A stretch of 64,000 bases of DNA. It comes from Allantophomopsis cytisporea (lineage: Eukaryota; Ascomycota; Leotiomycetes; Phacidiales; Phacidiaceae). The stretch lies in contig CP103020.1 of the NCBI GenBank assembly GCA_024752435.1, forward strand, positions 682,001-746,000, read 5' to 3'. The notes below the pieces were generated by a model that was not told the origin of the DNA, searched no databases, and worked only from the letters and a program-made list of their open reading frames with translations. Shown here piece by piece: positions 10,727-22,066 of the stretch; position 1 is the stretch's first letter; each line of letters starts with the position of its first letter. A program made the translations under genes and the position numbers.

Positions 10727-10738
10727 GATATATATACA
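10727..10738 (-). promoter_or_regulatory. Putative TATA box of the chitin-binding protein gene
   Basis: A GTATATATATC sequence on the minus strand lies about 180 bases upstream of the ATG at 10549. The distance fits a fungal core promoter with a leader of about 100-150 nt. This is a match by eye only. Confidence 0.4.
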
Positions 10739-11861
10739 TGTTTATTGACGATGTTGGGGTGAGCTTCGTCCGATCGAACCTAAGTTTGGATCCAAGTTCA
10801 CTTGATCCTGAATTGCCTGGACTTCAAAAAGATGAACCTACCTGAGCGCGAAATCCTATCGGCATCTGGAGTTGAGTAACAAAGTAGAACAAACATGTTT
10901 CATGCAAAGTCTCCCCAGCCTGGAAGGGCATTAGTGATGCAGGATGATGCAGAATGAGCTTCCTTCGCTCAAGCGCAATATCTAGAGATCATCAACAAGC
11001 TCGAAGCTTGATTCTCCTTCATGGCTATTAGAGACCCTCGATCTGAGGTGCCATGTCATTCCGTCCACGCTTTCTCAATCAAGCATATGCATCAGACAAT
11101 ACAGAGGCACAGGAATATTGATGCGGTAAGGTGCACCAGTGATCGACAACAGGAGTAGCGTCGGTAGACAGCTGTAGGTTTCATGCGCCGCATTAAGAAA
11201 AGTTGAGGTCTTTAATCCACAGCGTCTCCACCATTGTCACGGTGCGGGGCCAGAAGGAATCTTGGAGGAGCTACTAAACAACCATAAACGCAAAATGGTG
11301 TTATGGTTAATCGTGTTATGATCAGCAATGTTGTTTCTGCGCAGGACTATTTGTTAATTAGGAGAAGTGTAGCTTGCTCCCAAGACTTGCTACAATGGTC
11401 AGTGCAACCATCGGCATAGATCTGAAGGGCCGGACTGTCGACCCTAAGAATCCCTCAATTCAAGCGGCTCGTCTGCATTATGAATGCTGTGTAACTAGGA
11501 TCTGCCACTTCACAGTTGCTATAATTAAATCTCTCGTTCCGCATTCCGACTGCAGTTATGAGTTGATCAATTGAGATGCAATTACTAGAGGCTCAATCAT
11601 TCAGAGGCTGAACCTGCACGTGAGTCTGCATCCTGCTAGTAGTTTATAAGATCACCATGAACCGTTTCAACCTAAGGACTATTGCATGACGGCTGCTTCA
11701 ACTGAGAAACTAACACCATCTCCCCTTTCTCTGGGAAGCGCTCATATGTGGGTCATCCCCAGGCATGTCAGATGCGGAGAGCATATGTCCAATAGAAGAC
11801 CAGTCGCTTATTCTATTCTTGTACATTATTACTATTTATTCATATTCTAAATTCATGACCA
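10739..11861. other. Intergenic region between SMP3 and the chitin-binding protein gene
   Basis: This is over 1.1 kb of non-coding sequence between two minus-strand genes. It should hold the promoter of the chitin-binding protein gene and the SMP3 3' UTR. A small frame at 11374-11574 shows no coding character. Confidence 0.65.
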
Positions 11862-13711
11862 TCAAGTCGAACATTCCTTCGTAACTCTCCATACCGACAA
11901 CCCTCGTCTTCCGATAACCCGCTGTAGCGTATTCCAAATGCCGTCATCGCCAAAATCGAGGTCGTCCAGGTTGAGATGTCGAGAATATGTCCAGATTTCC
12001 TTGAAGTTAAGCTCGTCGAACCCATCCCCTACTGTGTACTGGTCCAGAAACGTTGCTGATCTTGGTGCAATGAGATAAGTGCCGGTGGACTGGTCTTCAT
12101 GCTTCTTGCTACTGTTGCAAGTGGCAAGGTCCTTCAATTCCTCGATCAGGAGCTCGCTTTTCTTACCCATGGCATCGATTGTTGTAAGAACCTCGTTCTT
12201 TCCATTCAATAACCATATCGGTGGGCTGTATGTCTTCCACCAGATTGCGTGTGTCGCATCTGGTTGTTTGCCAAGAAACTCTTGCATCGGTACAACGCCT
12301 CCCTGATGATATTGCCCCATCAAGAGCCCAAGCAGAACATTGAATGCAATCCATGCCATTGTCCAAATTCGTAGATTGAGCCTCTTCTTTGGGAGTTGTA
12401 CGGAAGATAGGATTAACGGAATAGTAGGTAGTAGGAATCGTGCTTCTTGGTGTTTGAACGCCGAAAGAACAGCGACACCTGAAAGGGCAGAATATAGTCG
12501 AAGCGATCGGTGAGGTCTTAGGAAAAGAAGTATCGCTGCTGGTCCAAGTAATTGGGGGAGATTTGCAAATGCATGCTGATACCAAGGATGTAAACCATGC
12601 TCCGCCAGATTGCTCGTTGCTAGGTTGTAGCTTAGATTGTTCAGTGGTGTAATTGTAGGATTGGAAAACAGATAAGACCAGGTCACAGAGTTCTCGGTAT
12701 AGAAATTCGTGTCGATAAAGATTGCAATGAAGGTTGTAAAAATTCCAGTCAAAGCCATCGTTATAAGAGAAAATGGCCTATCATCGTATTAGTTGATACC
12801 TTTAAATCCAACCTAAAAGTGCTTACTTGTTTATAAAATGGGGTATCAAGCGAAGACCTGGAATGAGAAGAAATGCCGGAAAGGTAATGCGATTAAAAAT
12901 GCCAAATACCACCAATCCACCTAAAAGTCCAGATGCAAAGATGGAAGAATGGTGCTACGTATAATCAGTATGGTACTAAGGATGAGAGATCTGCACCACC
13001 AACCTTATCGTCCACAATTCGTTGGATTATAGCCAGACTCCATGCAACGGCCAGAGTCTCAATCGAATTCGAGAATGTATGGGTCTGATATGTCCATGTC
13101 ACGTATGAGGATGCAACAAGAAGAACAGCAACTTTTCGATGTCGCGGAGATGATACCAGCTCATGAATTGCCCAGTCTTCCAGCACAAAACTCAAGACAA
13201 ACATCAAGACCCGTAAGGTGTAAAATACCACAATCGGAGGTACAGGGTCATCGCCTTCGTTCTCTGTCCACAACCATCGAAGGAGAAGCATCGGAAGTCC
13301 GTATACCGGCCATAACGGGAAGACACTTCGAACTGGGGTCTCGGAGGTAAATTCCCATGTGAGTTTTACTGGATAGCTGAATATCTGGCCTGCATTGAGA
13401 TGTTGTCAGAAAACGAAGAACCCATGTGGCATCGGAGTTGGGGAAACTGTATTTGGTGCTCGTCTGACGACATGTCCCAAGCCAACAAAAACAGTTTGTA
13501 TATCATGATTCGGACTTCAGAGGGTACCGTGGTACAATAGAAAATCCAACAAAGAGAGACCACAATTCCGTGGTACAGAAGAGTTATGGGTCAACATACC
13601 AGCAATGACCTCCGGTCCTTGAAAGTTCTCATCTGGATGTAGATAACTTGGCTGAAGGGCAAAATATAGACGAACAGCCAATAGTAATAGATAGGTGCGC
13701 CTCCACATCAT
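11862..13711 (-). CDS. SMP3: GPI mannosyltransferase 4 (SMP3/PIG-Z type)
   Basis: SMP3 is an ER multispanning Dol-P-Man-dependent alpha-1,2-mannosyltransferase that adds the fourth mannose to the GPI precursor, a step essential in yeast. Exons on the minus strand are 13711-13600, 13389-13004, 12954-12827 and 12777-11862, giving 513 residues, close to the yeast length. Family motifs are visible: the N-terminal luminal HPDENFQGPEVIAG with the acidic pair typical of GT22 enzymes, the joined GQIFSYPVKLTWEFTSE and VRSVFPLWPVYGLPM, NLAEHGLHPWYQH, and KHQEARFLLP. Introns are 210, 49 and 49 nt; the second uses a GTTGGT donor. A second in-frame ATG lies directly after the first (13708). The first intron is long and its exact ends are inferred. 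Confidence 0.93.
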
Positions 13712-15612
13712 GGATTGATTCTTTTCTCAGGGTCTAATATGTGAAGTCCGGAGGTGGAAAAATCGCAAAAGCGATCGAGATTGTAGAAATGGCATTGATG
13801 AAGGTTGTAAGTTGTCGTGCGACGTGGTGAGACTTGAAGAAAGGGTTGGGGAGCTGCAAGTAAAGCAAGACGGGGGACGCGTTGACGATTATGACAGGGA
13901 ATGGTACTGCGAGATTTGATCGGGGCCTTGGGGGGCCTGTCCGTCTGAGAATGATCGACTAGGCTAGAAATAGAGAGCTGTCACCCCAAAGATCCATATT
14001 ATTTTTATGCGAACTACCACAGGCATGTCACCCAGCACGCAGTGGGTGCAGTGTGTCGGGGTTTTTGAGTTCAGGAACAGCTGACGATAACGGTGCTGAC
14101 CCAATGAGGTTGAGATAAGGAGGATGTGTCTGATAATAACCATACGTAGTAGAGTAAGCTATCTATTTACGCAGTAGATACTTTGATAGTGGCATTTTTC
14201 TGTAAAGTAATGTGGAGGACAGTACAGTAGTATCGGATAATACCAGTATCCGTATGAGCAGATACGAATGGCACGGCATCTGTGCTAGGTAGCTACGGAG
14301 TATACCATAGATAACCAAATAACATAATAAAGGCAAGGTAAAATCCTCGTAGTGGATCCATAAAATGATGCTCAGTTGCAGTGACAGTCCAAGTAGAGTA
14401 GAGTATCAGGTTCAGCAGAACATAGAATCTGTGAGAACGTGCCATCTCTTAATCGACTGTCCTGTGACTGCCAGCAACATTGTGACTGACAGACTGTCTT
14501 AGGTGTCTGCCACGTCATTTTCTCTCTTTTGGTTCAGGTGTCTATTATCTACCTTGCCTGGTAGGTGAAAGACCTCAGCCTTGTCAGAGGAGGCTGAAAT
14601 TATGTCGTTACGTTTTCTATCGAATTAAATTCACCAAGTCATTTGAAGGTGCTTTCAGACAAGGTGCTTCTTCATACCTACCCTGTCACCATCGCATATG
14701 TTAGATAGAACATTCCATCAAAGGAGCACAAAGAATGTGTTATCACCCCCACTGCCTACATGCTTGAGTTGGTTAGGCGAAGAGTCCATTCATCCGATTG
14801 TGAGCAGATACATACTCTCACTCTACATACATCATCATGCCAGCGTAACCTTCAAGAGACATATATATATGTATGTACGTATATATGGTTTCGCAGGGTA
14901 GCTCAAGCAAACAGCCAAGAGATTGAAATATCCAGACTCATCCATGACATGATATGTCGGTAGAATTGAATTCTCTGAAAGAAATGTCGTCGTAAATTTG
15001 ACCGTGGCTGTAAAGTCTGCTACGGGATGAAAACTTTATGCTAACAACCACCCAACACATCCTTCCGGACGCAAGTCAAAGTACCATCCTTACCTTCTGG
15101 CGAGTAATATCGGGAAGGCTTTGGAGGTAACGTGCGAAGGAGAATTATGTTGTATGATCTTCGTACGATCTTCGTATGCTCTGTATGAATGATATCGCGC
15201 CTTGCCGGATTGTTGTTTTCTAATTGTTTCAATTTTCTTTTCACATTGCATTCAACACGATTGCCTGATTGAAGTGAGAAATTGTGGTCTGGTCCAACAA
15301 TGTGAATGCAATGTGAACAAAGAGATGAATACTTACTTACTACTACCTTATGTCAAATCTGCCTGATTGTGTGGCACGTGTATGGAACAACTAGCGACTA
15401 AGGCAGGCTCCCATCGGTTGTTCTATGTTGCCGTTCTCTACCTTACCTACATTACCTTAATGAACCCCAACCTTACTTATTATCGCAGCCATCAACCTTC
15501 CTTCTTCCAACCTCAACCCACGTATAACTTTCCAACGTCGATTCCTTCACCAATCTCGTACTTTTCGAACATCGACAATTCTACACAACTGTTTCAAGAC
15601 CTATTCATCACC
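13712..15612. other. Divergent promoter region between SMP3 and SKP1
   Basis: This is 1.9 kb between two divergently transcribed genes. It should hold both promoters. The last 150 bases before SKP1 are pyrimidine-rich (for example CCTTCCTTCTTCC at about 15497), as is common in leaders of strongly expressed fungal genes. No convincing coding frame is present. Confidence 0.65.
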
Positions 15613-16299
15613 ATGGCCACCGAGAAGCAAGGTACCATTACCCTCGTCTCCAACGACGGAGCAGTCCTCAAAGTCGGTATGTCAATGCGCCAAACTCTCC
15701 ATTCACCCTTACTTCATGCTGATGCTGTATAGACCAGAATGTTGCTGAGCGCTCGATGCTCATCAAGAACATGTTGGAGGATCTGGGAGATGCCGTCACT
15801 GAGACCGAGGTCCCAATTCCCAATGTGAGTTTACAACCTTCCCGACATCTTGTGCGTTTGCGTATCGATTAAAGATGCTCACATTGAGGATAGGTCAACG
15901 AGTCCGTCTTGAAGAAGGTTATCGAGTGGTGCGAACATCACAAGGGCGACCCACCAACCACCGGTGACGATGACTCCGACAACCGAAAGAAAACCACCGA
16001 TATTGAGGAGTGGGATCAGAAGTTCATGCAGGTTGACCAGGAGATGCTCTTTGAGATCATCTTGGTGAGTTTCAATGCGCTTCTTAAGCTTCATATGATA
16101 ATGTGACTGACGTTGATTCTAGGCCTCCAACTACCTCGATATCAAGCCTCTTCTTGACGTCGGCTGCAAGACTGTTGCAAACATGATCAAGGGCAAGTCT
16201 CCAGAGGAAATCCGCAAAACCTTCAACATCACAAATGATTTCACTCCGGAGGAAGAGGACCAGATCCGTCGTGAAAATGAGTGGGCCGAGGATCGTTAA
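15613..16299 (+). CDS. SKP1: SCF ubiquitin ligase adaptor SKP1
   Basis: SKP1 links F-box proteins to cullin-1 in SCF E3 ubiquitin ligases and also serves in other F-box complexes. Exons are 15613-15676, 15733-15824, 15894-16064 and 16123-16299, giving 167 residues, normal for the family. The start ATG sits in ATCACCATGGCC. Family sequence runs throughout: an N-terminal POZ-like part (VAERSMLIKNMLEDLG), an acidic loop, WDQKFMQVDQEMLFEIILA, ASNYLDIKPLLD, and the F-box-binding C-terminal end (FNITNDFTPEEEDQIRRENEWAEDR in two adjoining parts). The three introns are 56, 69 and 58 nt with GTATGT or GTGAGT donors. Confidence 0.96.
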
Positions 16300-19200
16300 G
16301 CACTGTAAATACGAACTCGATTACCTCTCACGACTGGCCACAACCCGACAACTACCCTACCTATTTGAGCACAAGCACACCGACTGCATGGATTTGGCGT
16401 TGCGAAACCGGTTCTATTTCCTCATGGTGGATTTGGGTTTTTGTCATCCTCTTTTTATTCTCCCTTTACGAATTGCGGTATTGGCGTTGGGTTGCTCTCT
16501 AGCTTTCAAATGAGCAGTGCGCTGTGAAAGCAGCTTTGAGAGACGGTCGACATCATCTGCGCTTTTGCACCTATCCACAATGCTTTTAAGTAGTAGGTCG
16601 GTGAAATACAAAAATTCTTTGCATTTTGGTGTTGCTTATATTACGGTGAAGTGACCTTCTGATATCTGATCCGCTTTGAACATTGCAGGCGCAATCTCTC
16701 AAAATCGAAAGACTAACCTGAGAGACTGTCTGCATGGTATCATGCTACCATGCTATCTAATTGTACAGCCTGCATAAACCATTCGAGCTTAAGCTTGAGC
16801 TTCAACTCCAGCTTCAGTTCCATTCACTTCAATGTAAATATGAGCCTTAACTACCTTACTCCTCAGCCTTAGCTTACATACGCCTTATCACTTTCGCCTG
16901 GTACCAGCTAGCCATTTGATTCACCAACCAAAGTACTCAGATGAGACAGAGCTCCAAGTAGTCTTATCGGGCTGTGCAGGAGACCAGAGGGCTAAATCGA
17001 AGAGTGTGGATTATCTAACTACTTACCCACATCTCCCTTGACGAAACACCCAACACTATATACAGCCTCGAAATTTTGAGTGCCCTCAACAAAATGTGAC
17101 TAGTGATGACTATATAACTCGTAAGAATTGTATGGCTCAGGAAAAATGTGTAGATGTCAATAAACGTGTCTCCGGATAATCATAGAGCTCTCGTTGGTGA
17201 TCTATCATGGATTTATATGTAATCATGATGATCCGGTGTGCAAGATTCGGGCGAGCAGCTTGTCGCTTTGACTGGCCTTGTCTATCTCACTTTGTCATTG
17301 TTCGAACACCTTCTTGCCTTTGCATCTCTCTATTGCGATGTGGAGATGAGGACGAGATGGCGGGATTGTGTGTGAGCGGGAATATCATCTCAATGAAAGT
17401 TGGGCATCTTCTTGCGAGTACATGTGCTCGATCCTGTTGGGATGGGCAGAGTTTCTGTATGCATGTGGATTGCATCACCTGCCGATGCTTGTTGTTGTAA
17501 ACACCTTCGTCCCTGCGCTTGATAATCTTTCTCTTGGATTTTTAAACGGTGTCTATAAGCAATATGTTGCATGCTTTTGTAGCTCCTAGAAAAGTACGGC
17601 CACTCAAGATAATATAAGCATTTGCTCTTGGAAGTGAGAATTTAATAATAGGTTGAAGATGAACTTTCGATCAAACCGACTGGCTGAAGTTGAACTGATC
17701 AAGTGAAGGTTGTAAGATGAGAAACAAGTGGACTATTGATATATATTTTATCCCGCTGTCAATGTATTCTGATTTTTGATTGTGCAAATTTGTCAATATG
17801 AGCAAACACAGCGACTTGTTGTCTACAGATAGCTGGAAATGGCAGAACACGCGTGCTTTCAAGGAGAAGATTGGCGATGATGAAGAGAACCTGAATGATG
17901 ATGAGGGAAGTGATGATAACAAGATCCTGTTTCATTTTGCAGCTGATACACTATTCTGTGTCTGTAGAGACGTGTATGACCTCAGAACAATTACTTCACT
18001 TCAACGGTTTGCTCTAGTTCAAAAGAAGCCTATATACCTTTCAATTTTCAGACTGTGTTGGACCTTGAGGGAGAGCTAGGATCTGAAGAGTGCGTTGACT
18101 GTTGTTCGTCATGCTTTACCCGAGATATCCGATGTAAAACGAAGCATATCGTTCGAATCTTAGATATAAGCTTGTGTCCAAGCAGACGCTTCTCATAGAG
18201 TCAGAGTAAGATTATGGTTTCACATGATTTGTAGCGAGGAGACATCTGATGTCGATTATTCAAGCGGAGACCTGCTTTAGCTTTCGATAGCTTGGTATTC
18301 GAGCATTAACTTATGGGGACGGACTTATCTGCTTTGAGGTGTGATAGGTACTCTTAAGAATGAGTTTAAGAACGGAGACTTTTCTTTGGAAGATCTGTAC
18401 CAGAGCGGTTTTGTTGGGGAACTCCTTTCCTAAATATAGGAGATGGTGAGAAATTCATGTTCATCATGACCACTCGGAACTCAGTTCAACAAATATCTAT
18501 TGATTTACTTCATCATATATTACTATCAATAAAAACGCATCTTTATTGTACTTGGAACATATGCAAATCGGACTATATCCTTCTTGTTGGAGGGATTCGT
18601 GGTAAAGAGAGACAGACAATCATTCCTCTACAAGGACAGTTCTCTTGACAAGCTCAGAGATAATGTCAATGCATTCAAGCTTTCATCTCAACTTTGCTCT
18701 AAGCTTACATTGAAAAGTCTCTTCGATCCCGATCTCAAAGGTCCCCATATGCGGGTAAATTTGCATCTGCAGCAGCTCTCCTAGAAAGCTATGTAATCAC
18801 AAACCTACGGGGCCCCTTGTACGGGGGGGCTTGCGGCGTCTCTTGCAGCGGCCGATATTTAGATAAAGTATGATTTAGTCTTCCGCTTGCGGCTTCAGGG
18901 ACTTATGCTTGTGCAGAGTTTATTTCGATGGCGAGGGTGGGGAGAGCCAGGATTTTTGTTACCTGTTGGAGGTTGCTTTAGGTTCAAGTATATCACTTAG
19001 AATTATTATATAGGATGCTTATATCTTGAAAGTCCTGAAAAGAGTTCAGATATGGTCGATCGGTCGATCATGACAGACGCACCTAGATATATACAGTTTG
19101 ACAAAACAAAAATTTCTCAATAATTGTGTTAGCCTTTATCTGTATAGTTCTTGACCTCTCGCAGGATTCGCTGTCTTATTTATGCTTCATAGAATATCAA

Positions 19201-19481
19201 GACCAGTATATATAAATGACTTGTTCACGTAACCATTATTTTAAAAGTAGATTTTCGAAGGTCATTAACCTGAGGAAATAAAGGTCTCTTTTCTTCCCTT
19301 ATTCTATGTTTGTCCTTCAAGTTTGCTCTCCAAGCTGCATGCGATTCTTGAATGATTGAGTGTGAATGCTGGTCCAATCACAAATAGCATTTATATTGTT
19401 ATGTTATGTTCAAGAAAACATACATTCTACGGAACAAGGGGATCCGAATGCTCCTTTAGAGTTATGGAAATGGTAGACCAT

Positions 19482-19850
19482 TCAGGGCCAAGCTTTCCCT
19501 CCCGCCTTGACACGCCAGCCCCAAATCTTACCGCAAGCCGTTAGACGTCTTCGTATGTCGTATTCGACAACAACTTTCCATATATGATTTAGGCTATCAT
19601 CAGCAACAATTGCATGCAAGATCTCCACAAGGGGGCTCACTCCCTCGCTCGACGGACATTCAAGGTAGCAACAATACCTATGAATACCCTGAAGGTTGAT
19701 CTGCGCCCGGCGATACACGGGCAACAAATACCGTGCCTCAGCCTTATTTCCGGCCCGTCCAGGAGCTGCCCATTCCATGAGCCTCGCCCGACTCAGATAT
19801 TCCCCCGTGCTTACACCGTAATTCGTTGAAAAGGAGGAGAGGCTACGCAC
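19482..19850 (-). other. Possible coding relic or unrecognised exon
   Basis: This 122-codon open frame has an evenly mixed, globular-looking composition, unlike the Ser/Cys-rich chance frames around it, for example ARLMEWAAPGRAG, EARYLLPVYRRAQINLQG and IVADDSLNHIWKVVVEYD. It begins at a GTG directly after ...CTCCATAG, which could be a splice acceptor or simply a stop codon. No ATG precedes the protein-like part. I do not recognise the family. It could be a decayed gene, one exon of an unknown gene, or a mobile-element fragment. Confidence 0.25.
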
Positions 19851-20466
19851 CTATGGAGTAAGAGTTTGCATAATTCATAACTCTACTGCTGTTCGCGCAT
19901 TCGTCTCCTCTGTGGACTAGACTACCCGCAGTTGTGATGAGATAAAGGGGATCGAGAACGCTTGCACTGGATCGTGGCTTGCGACCTCGATACAACTTGC
20001 ATGTAGATGTGTCGGAGGTTATCTTCGTCGACCTCCGATCAGGAGACCCAACTTCGTGTACTCCGTATCCATAATTCGTGGCTGGTTGCTGTAGTAGAGT
20101 ACATATATATGGAATGTGTGTATGTCATGTACTGATGACTGTTGCGGAGTACTCTCCTTGTACATTTTATGGGGAATCGCATGGCAGAACTCATTGTGGA
20201 AATTTGGGGTGTTCCGTCGCTTGTGGATGCGATTGGATCGGTCCCACCTCGAAGTATTGACGCTACGTATACATTTGTAGGGAGTACACGGACTTTCCAT
20301 GTTGTCGCATTGATGCGCTCTCACTCATTCTTACAAGTAAAGTAAGTATTCTGCATTTCATATTTCGTTGTCACCTTGTGTTGACGGTGTGAGTGAAGGA
20401 TCACCAGGAACATCTCGTAAGGGATGAGATGTACAAAAGCTCACTGTGTAGTGGTGAGCATCGACT

Positions 20467-20536
20467 AAGAATCATATTCATAATGAGTCAACTCTAGGAT
20501 GAAGAATCATATGCATAATGAGTCAACTCTAGGATG
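20467..20536. repeat. 35-bp tandem duplication
   Basis: Two adjacent 35-nt copies (20467-20501 and 20502-20536) starting AAGAATCATAT and ending CTCTAGGATG differ at one base (T to G). This looks like a recent slippage or duplication event. Confidence 0.9.
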
Positions 20537-20973
20537 TGACTCTTCAAAGGCATAGAAAGAAATTTCCAAGATGATTTATTTTGCCTGAACGAGCACAAGG
20601 TGAGAGAGAACTCGGGTGATTGGGGCTACGCACTGGTGGTGCACTGTTGTATAATGTAATGATATTCGGATGAACTTATTGGTCTACTCGGATCAGTGAG
20701 TCACAGACTGGAGGAACTACAACTCCGAATACCAAATAAGCACAGAAGCCACGTTTTTCGGCGCCTATAGACATGCATAATCAATTTCTGAGAGGCTTCT
20801 CTGATGACATGGACGGATTCATATATTCAGCAAGCTTACTCTGCAAGGCAGATAACAATCCTATTAAGGACGGCTGACTGTAACTGGAACATTGTCATAC
20901 ATCCTGTCTATGAAGTCAACGAGGCTGACGAAGAATTGGGAGTTTGTTGACAGAATAAGGTAAGGTACTAGGC

Positions 20974-21013
20974 ATGTAGTATGTAGTATGTAGTATGTAG
21001 TATGTAGTATGTA
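20974..21013. repeat. Heptanucleotide microsatellite (ATGTAGT)n
   Basis: About five and a half copies of a 7-nt unit (ATGTAGT) stand in non-coding sequence. Confidence 0.85.
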
Positions 21014-21425
21014 AGTACCGGTAGGCACTCATCATAGGGTAATAATGTAGTGTTTGTTGTGCGACAGGATTCTAGAACTTTTCTTGACTCACAGAGAGAG
21101 AGAGAGGCTCACCCCGTCGTCAAGCTGTCAATATCATTTTTACAACGATATGCACCTGAGGAAGTTCCTCTGCTTGCAGGTAGAGCAAGCTAGGGTGTAT
21201 CCACAGCAGAATTGAAGGTGAATGTTTGATCGTCTCTTCAAGGCGAAGGCGAGGCCAACACGAACGCGAACGCGAAGAGAAACATGCATTGAATTGTAAA
21301 AGTCTGATACATACACGGGAACGAAGTACGACGACGTCCGCACGAGGCACAGGTGGAAGTGAAAATGAAAGTGAGAGCGAACGCGAAAGAAAGACTCGAC
21401 TCATCTGCAAGCGATAGTCCCTCCC

Positions 21426-21470
21426 TGTCCACCTTGTCCACCTTGTCCACCCTGTCCACCCTGTCCACCC
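21426..21470. repeat. 9-bp minisatellite (TGTCCACCY)n
   Basis: Five consecutive 9-nt units (TGTCCACCT or TGTCCACCC) lie about 600 bases upstream of the ABC transporter start. Confidence 0.85.
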
Positions 21471-22066
21471 ATACCCACTCATTAGTCTCGTACATTTTCA
21501 CGCTCGCTACCCTCTGCCCAATCTAGTCTTAGCGTTAGACCACTAGTAGGTCAGTAATAAACTTCACTCCGATGGCCGACGGTTAGATGCACGGAACGCT
21601 TGCAATCCGACGCATCTCTTCATTATTCTACTAGAGAAAGAGATGGTCTTGCTTGTAGCCAGCTACGAGGGGTCTTAAATCCAGGGTAAAAGGATGCGTG
21701 ATGTCTTCATTATCCAGTCTCATCCCACCTGCTCTCTTTGCTATATATCTCGAGCCGATCTTATATATGGTAGGGGCTTTTGTAATTTTGCCTTTCACCC
21801 TGATAACGCCTCATATTCTTTCCAACACTTTTTCTCTTCTTATCTGTTGCGCCAGAAACCACTGGCCTTCTTGGGTGTATATCGAGTGCGTCACCAAAGT
21901 AAACAACCTTGTCGCCACGAAGTAGAAAAGAACAACAACAAAGAACAATAACCTGCGACGACCCTCATAGATCATCTCAACCTATACGAGCGTTTGATAA
22001 GGACTTTCGGAGGCAGACGTGCCGCCCAAATATTCAAGACAATTCTCGCCTCGTCAACTCGACGAC

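Larger units (their letters stand above)
16300..22066. other. Gene-poor 5.8 kb gap between SKP1 and the ABC transporter gene
   Basis: I find no convincing complete gene here. The first part is the SKP1 3' region, and the last few hundred bases should be the ABC transporter promoter and leader. In between are several short tandem repeats (20467-20536, about 20974-21013, 21426-21470) and one protein-like minus-strand frame at 19482-19850, listed separately. Small frames elsewhere have no recognisable features. Confidence 0.6.

Noticed and set aside
17780..18079. 99-codon plus-strand frame with an acidic MSKHSDLL...DDEENLNDDEG segment
   Set aside because: The opposite strand is also open, there is no family match that I can recognise and no supporting context. 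It is too weak to call.
18151..18160. GTTCGAATC, resembling a tRNA T-loop
   Set aside because: No matching acceptor stem, D-arm or anticodon arm can be built around it.
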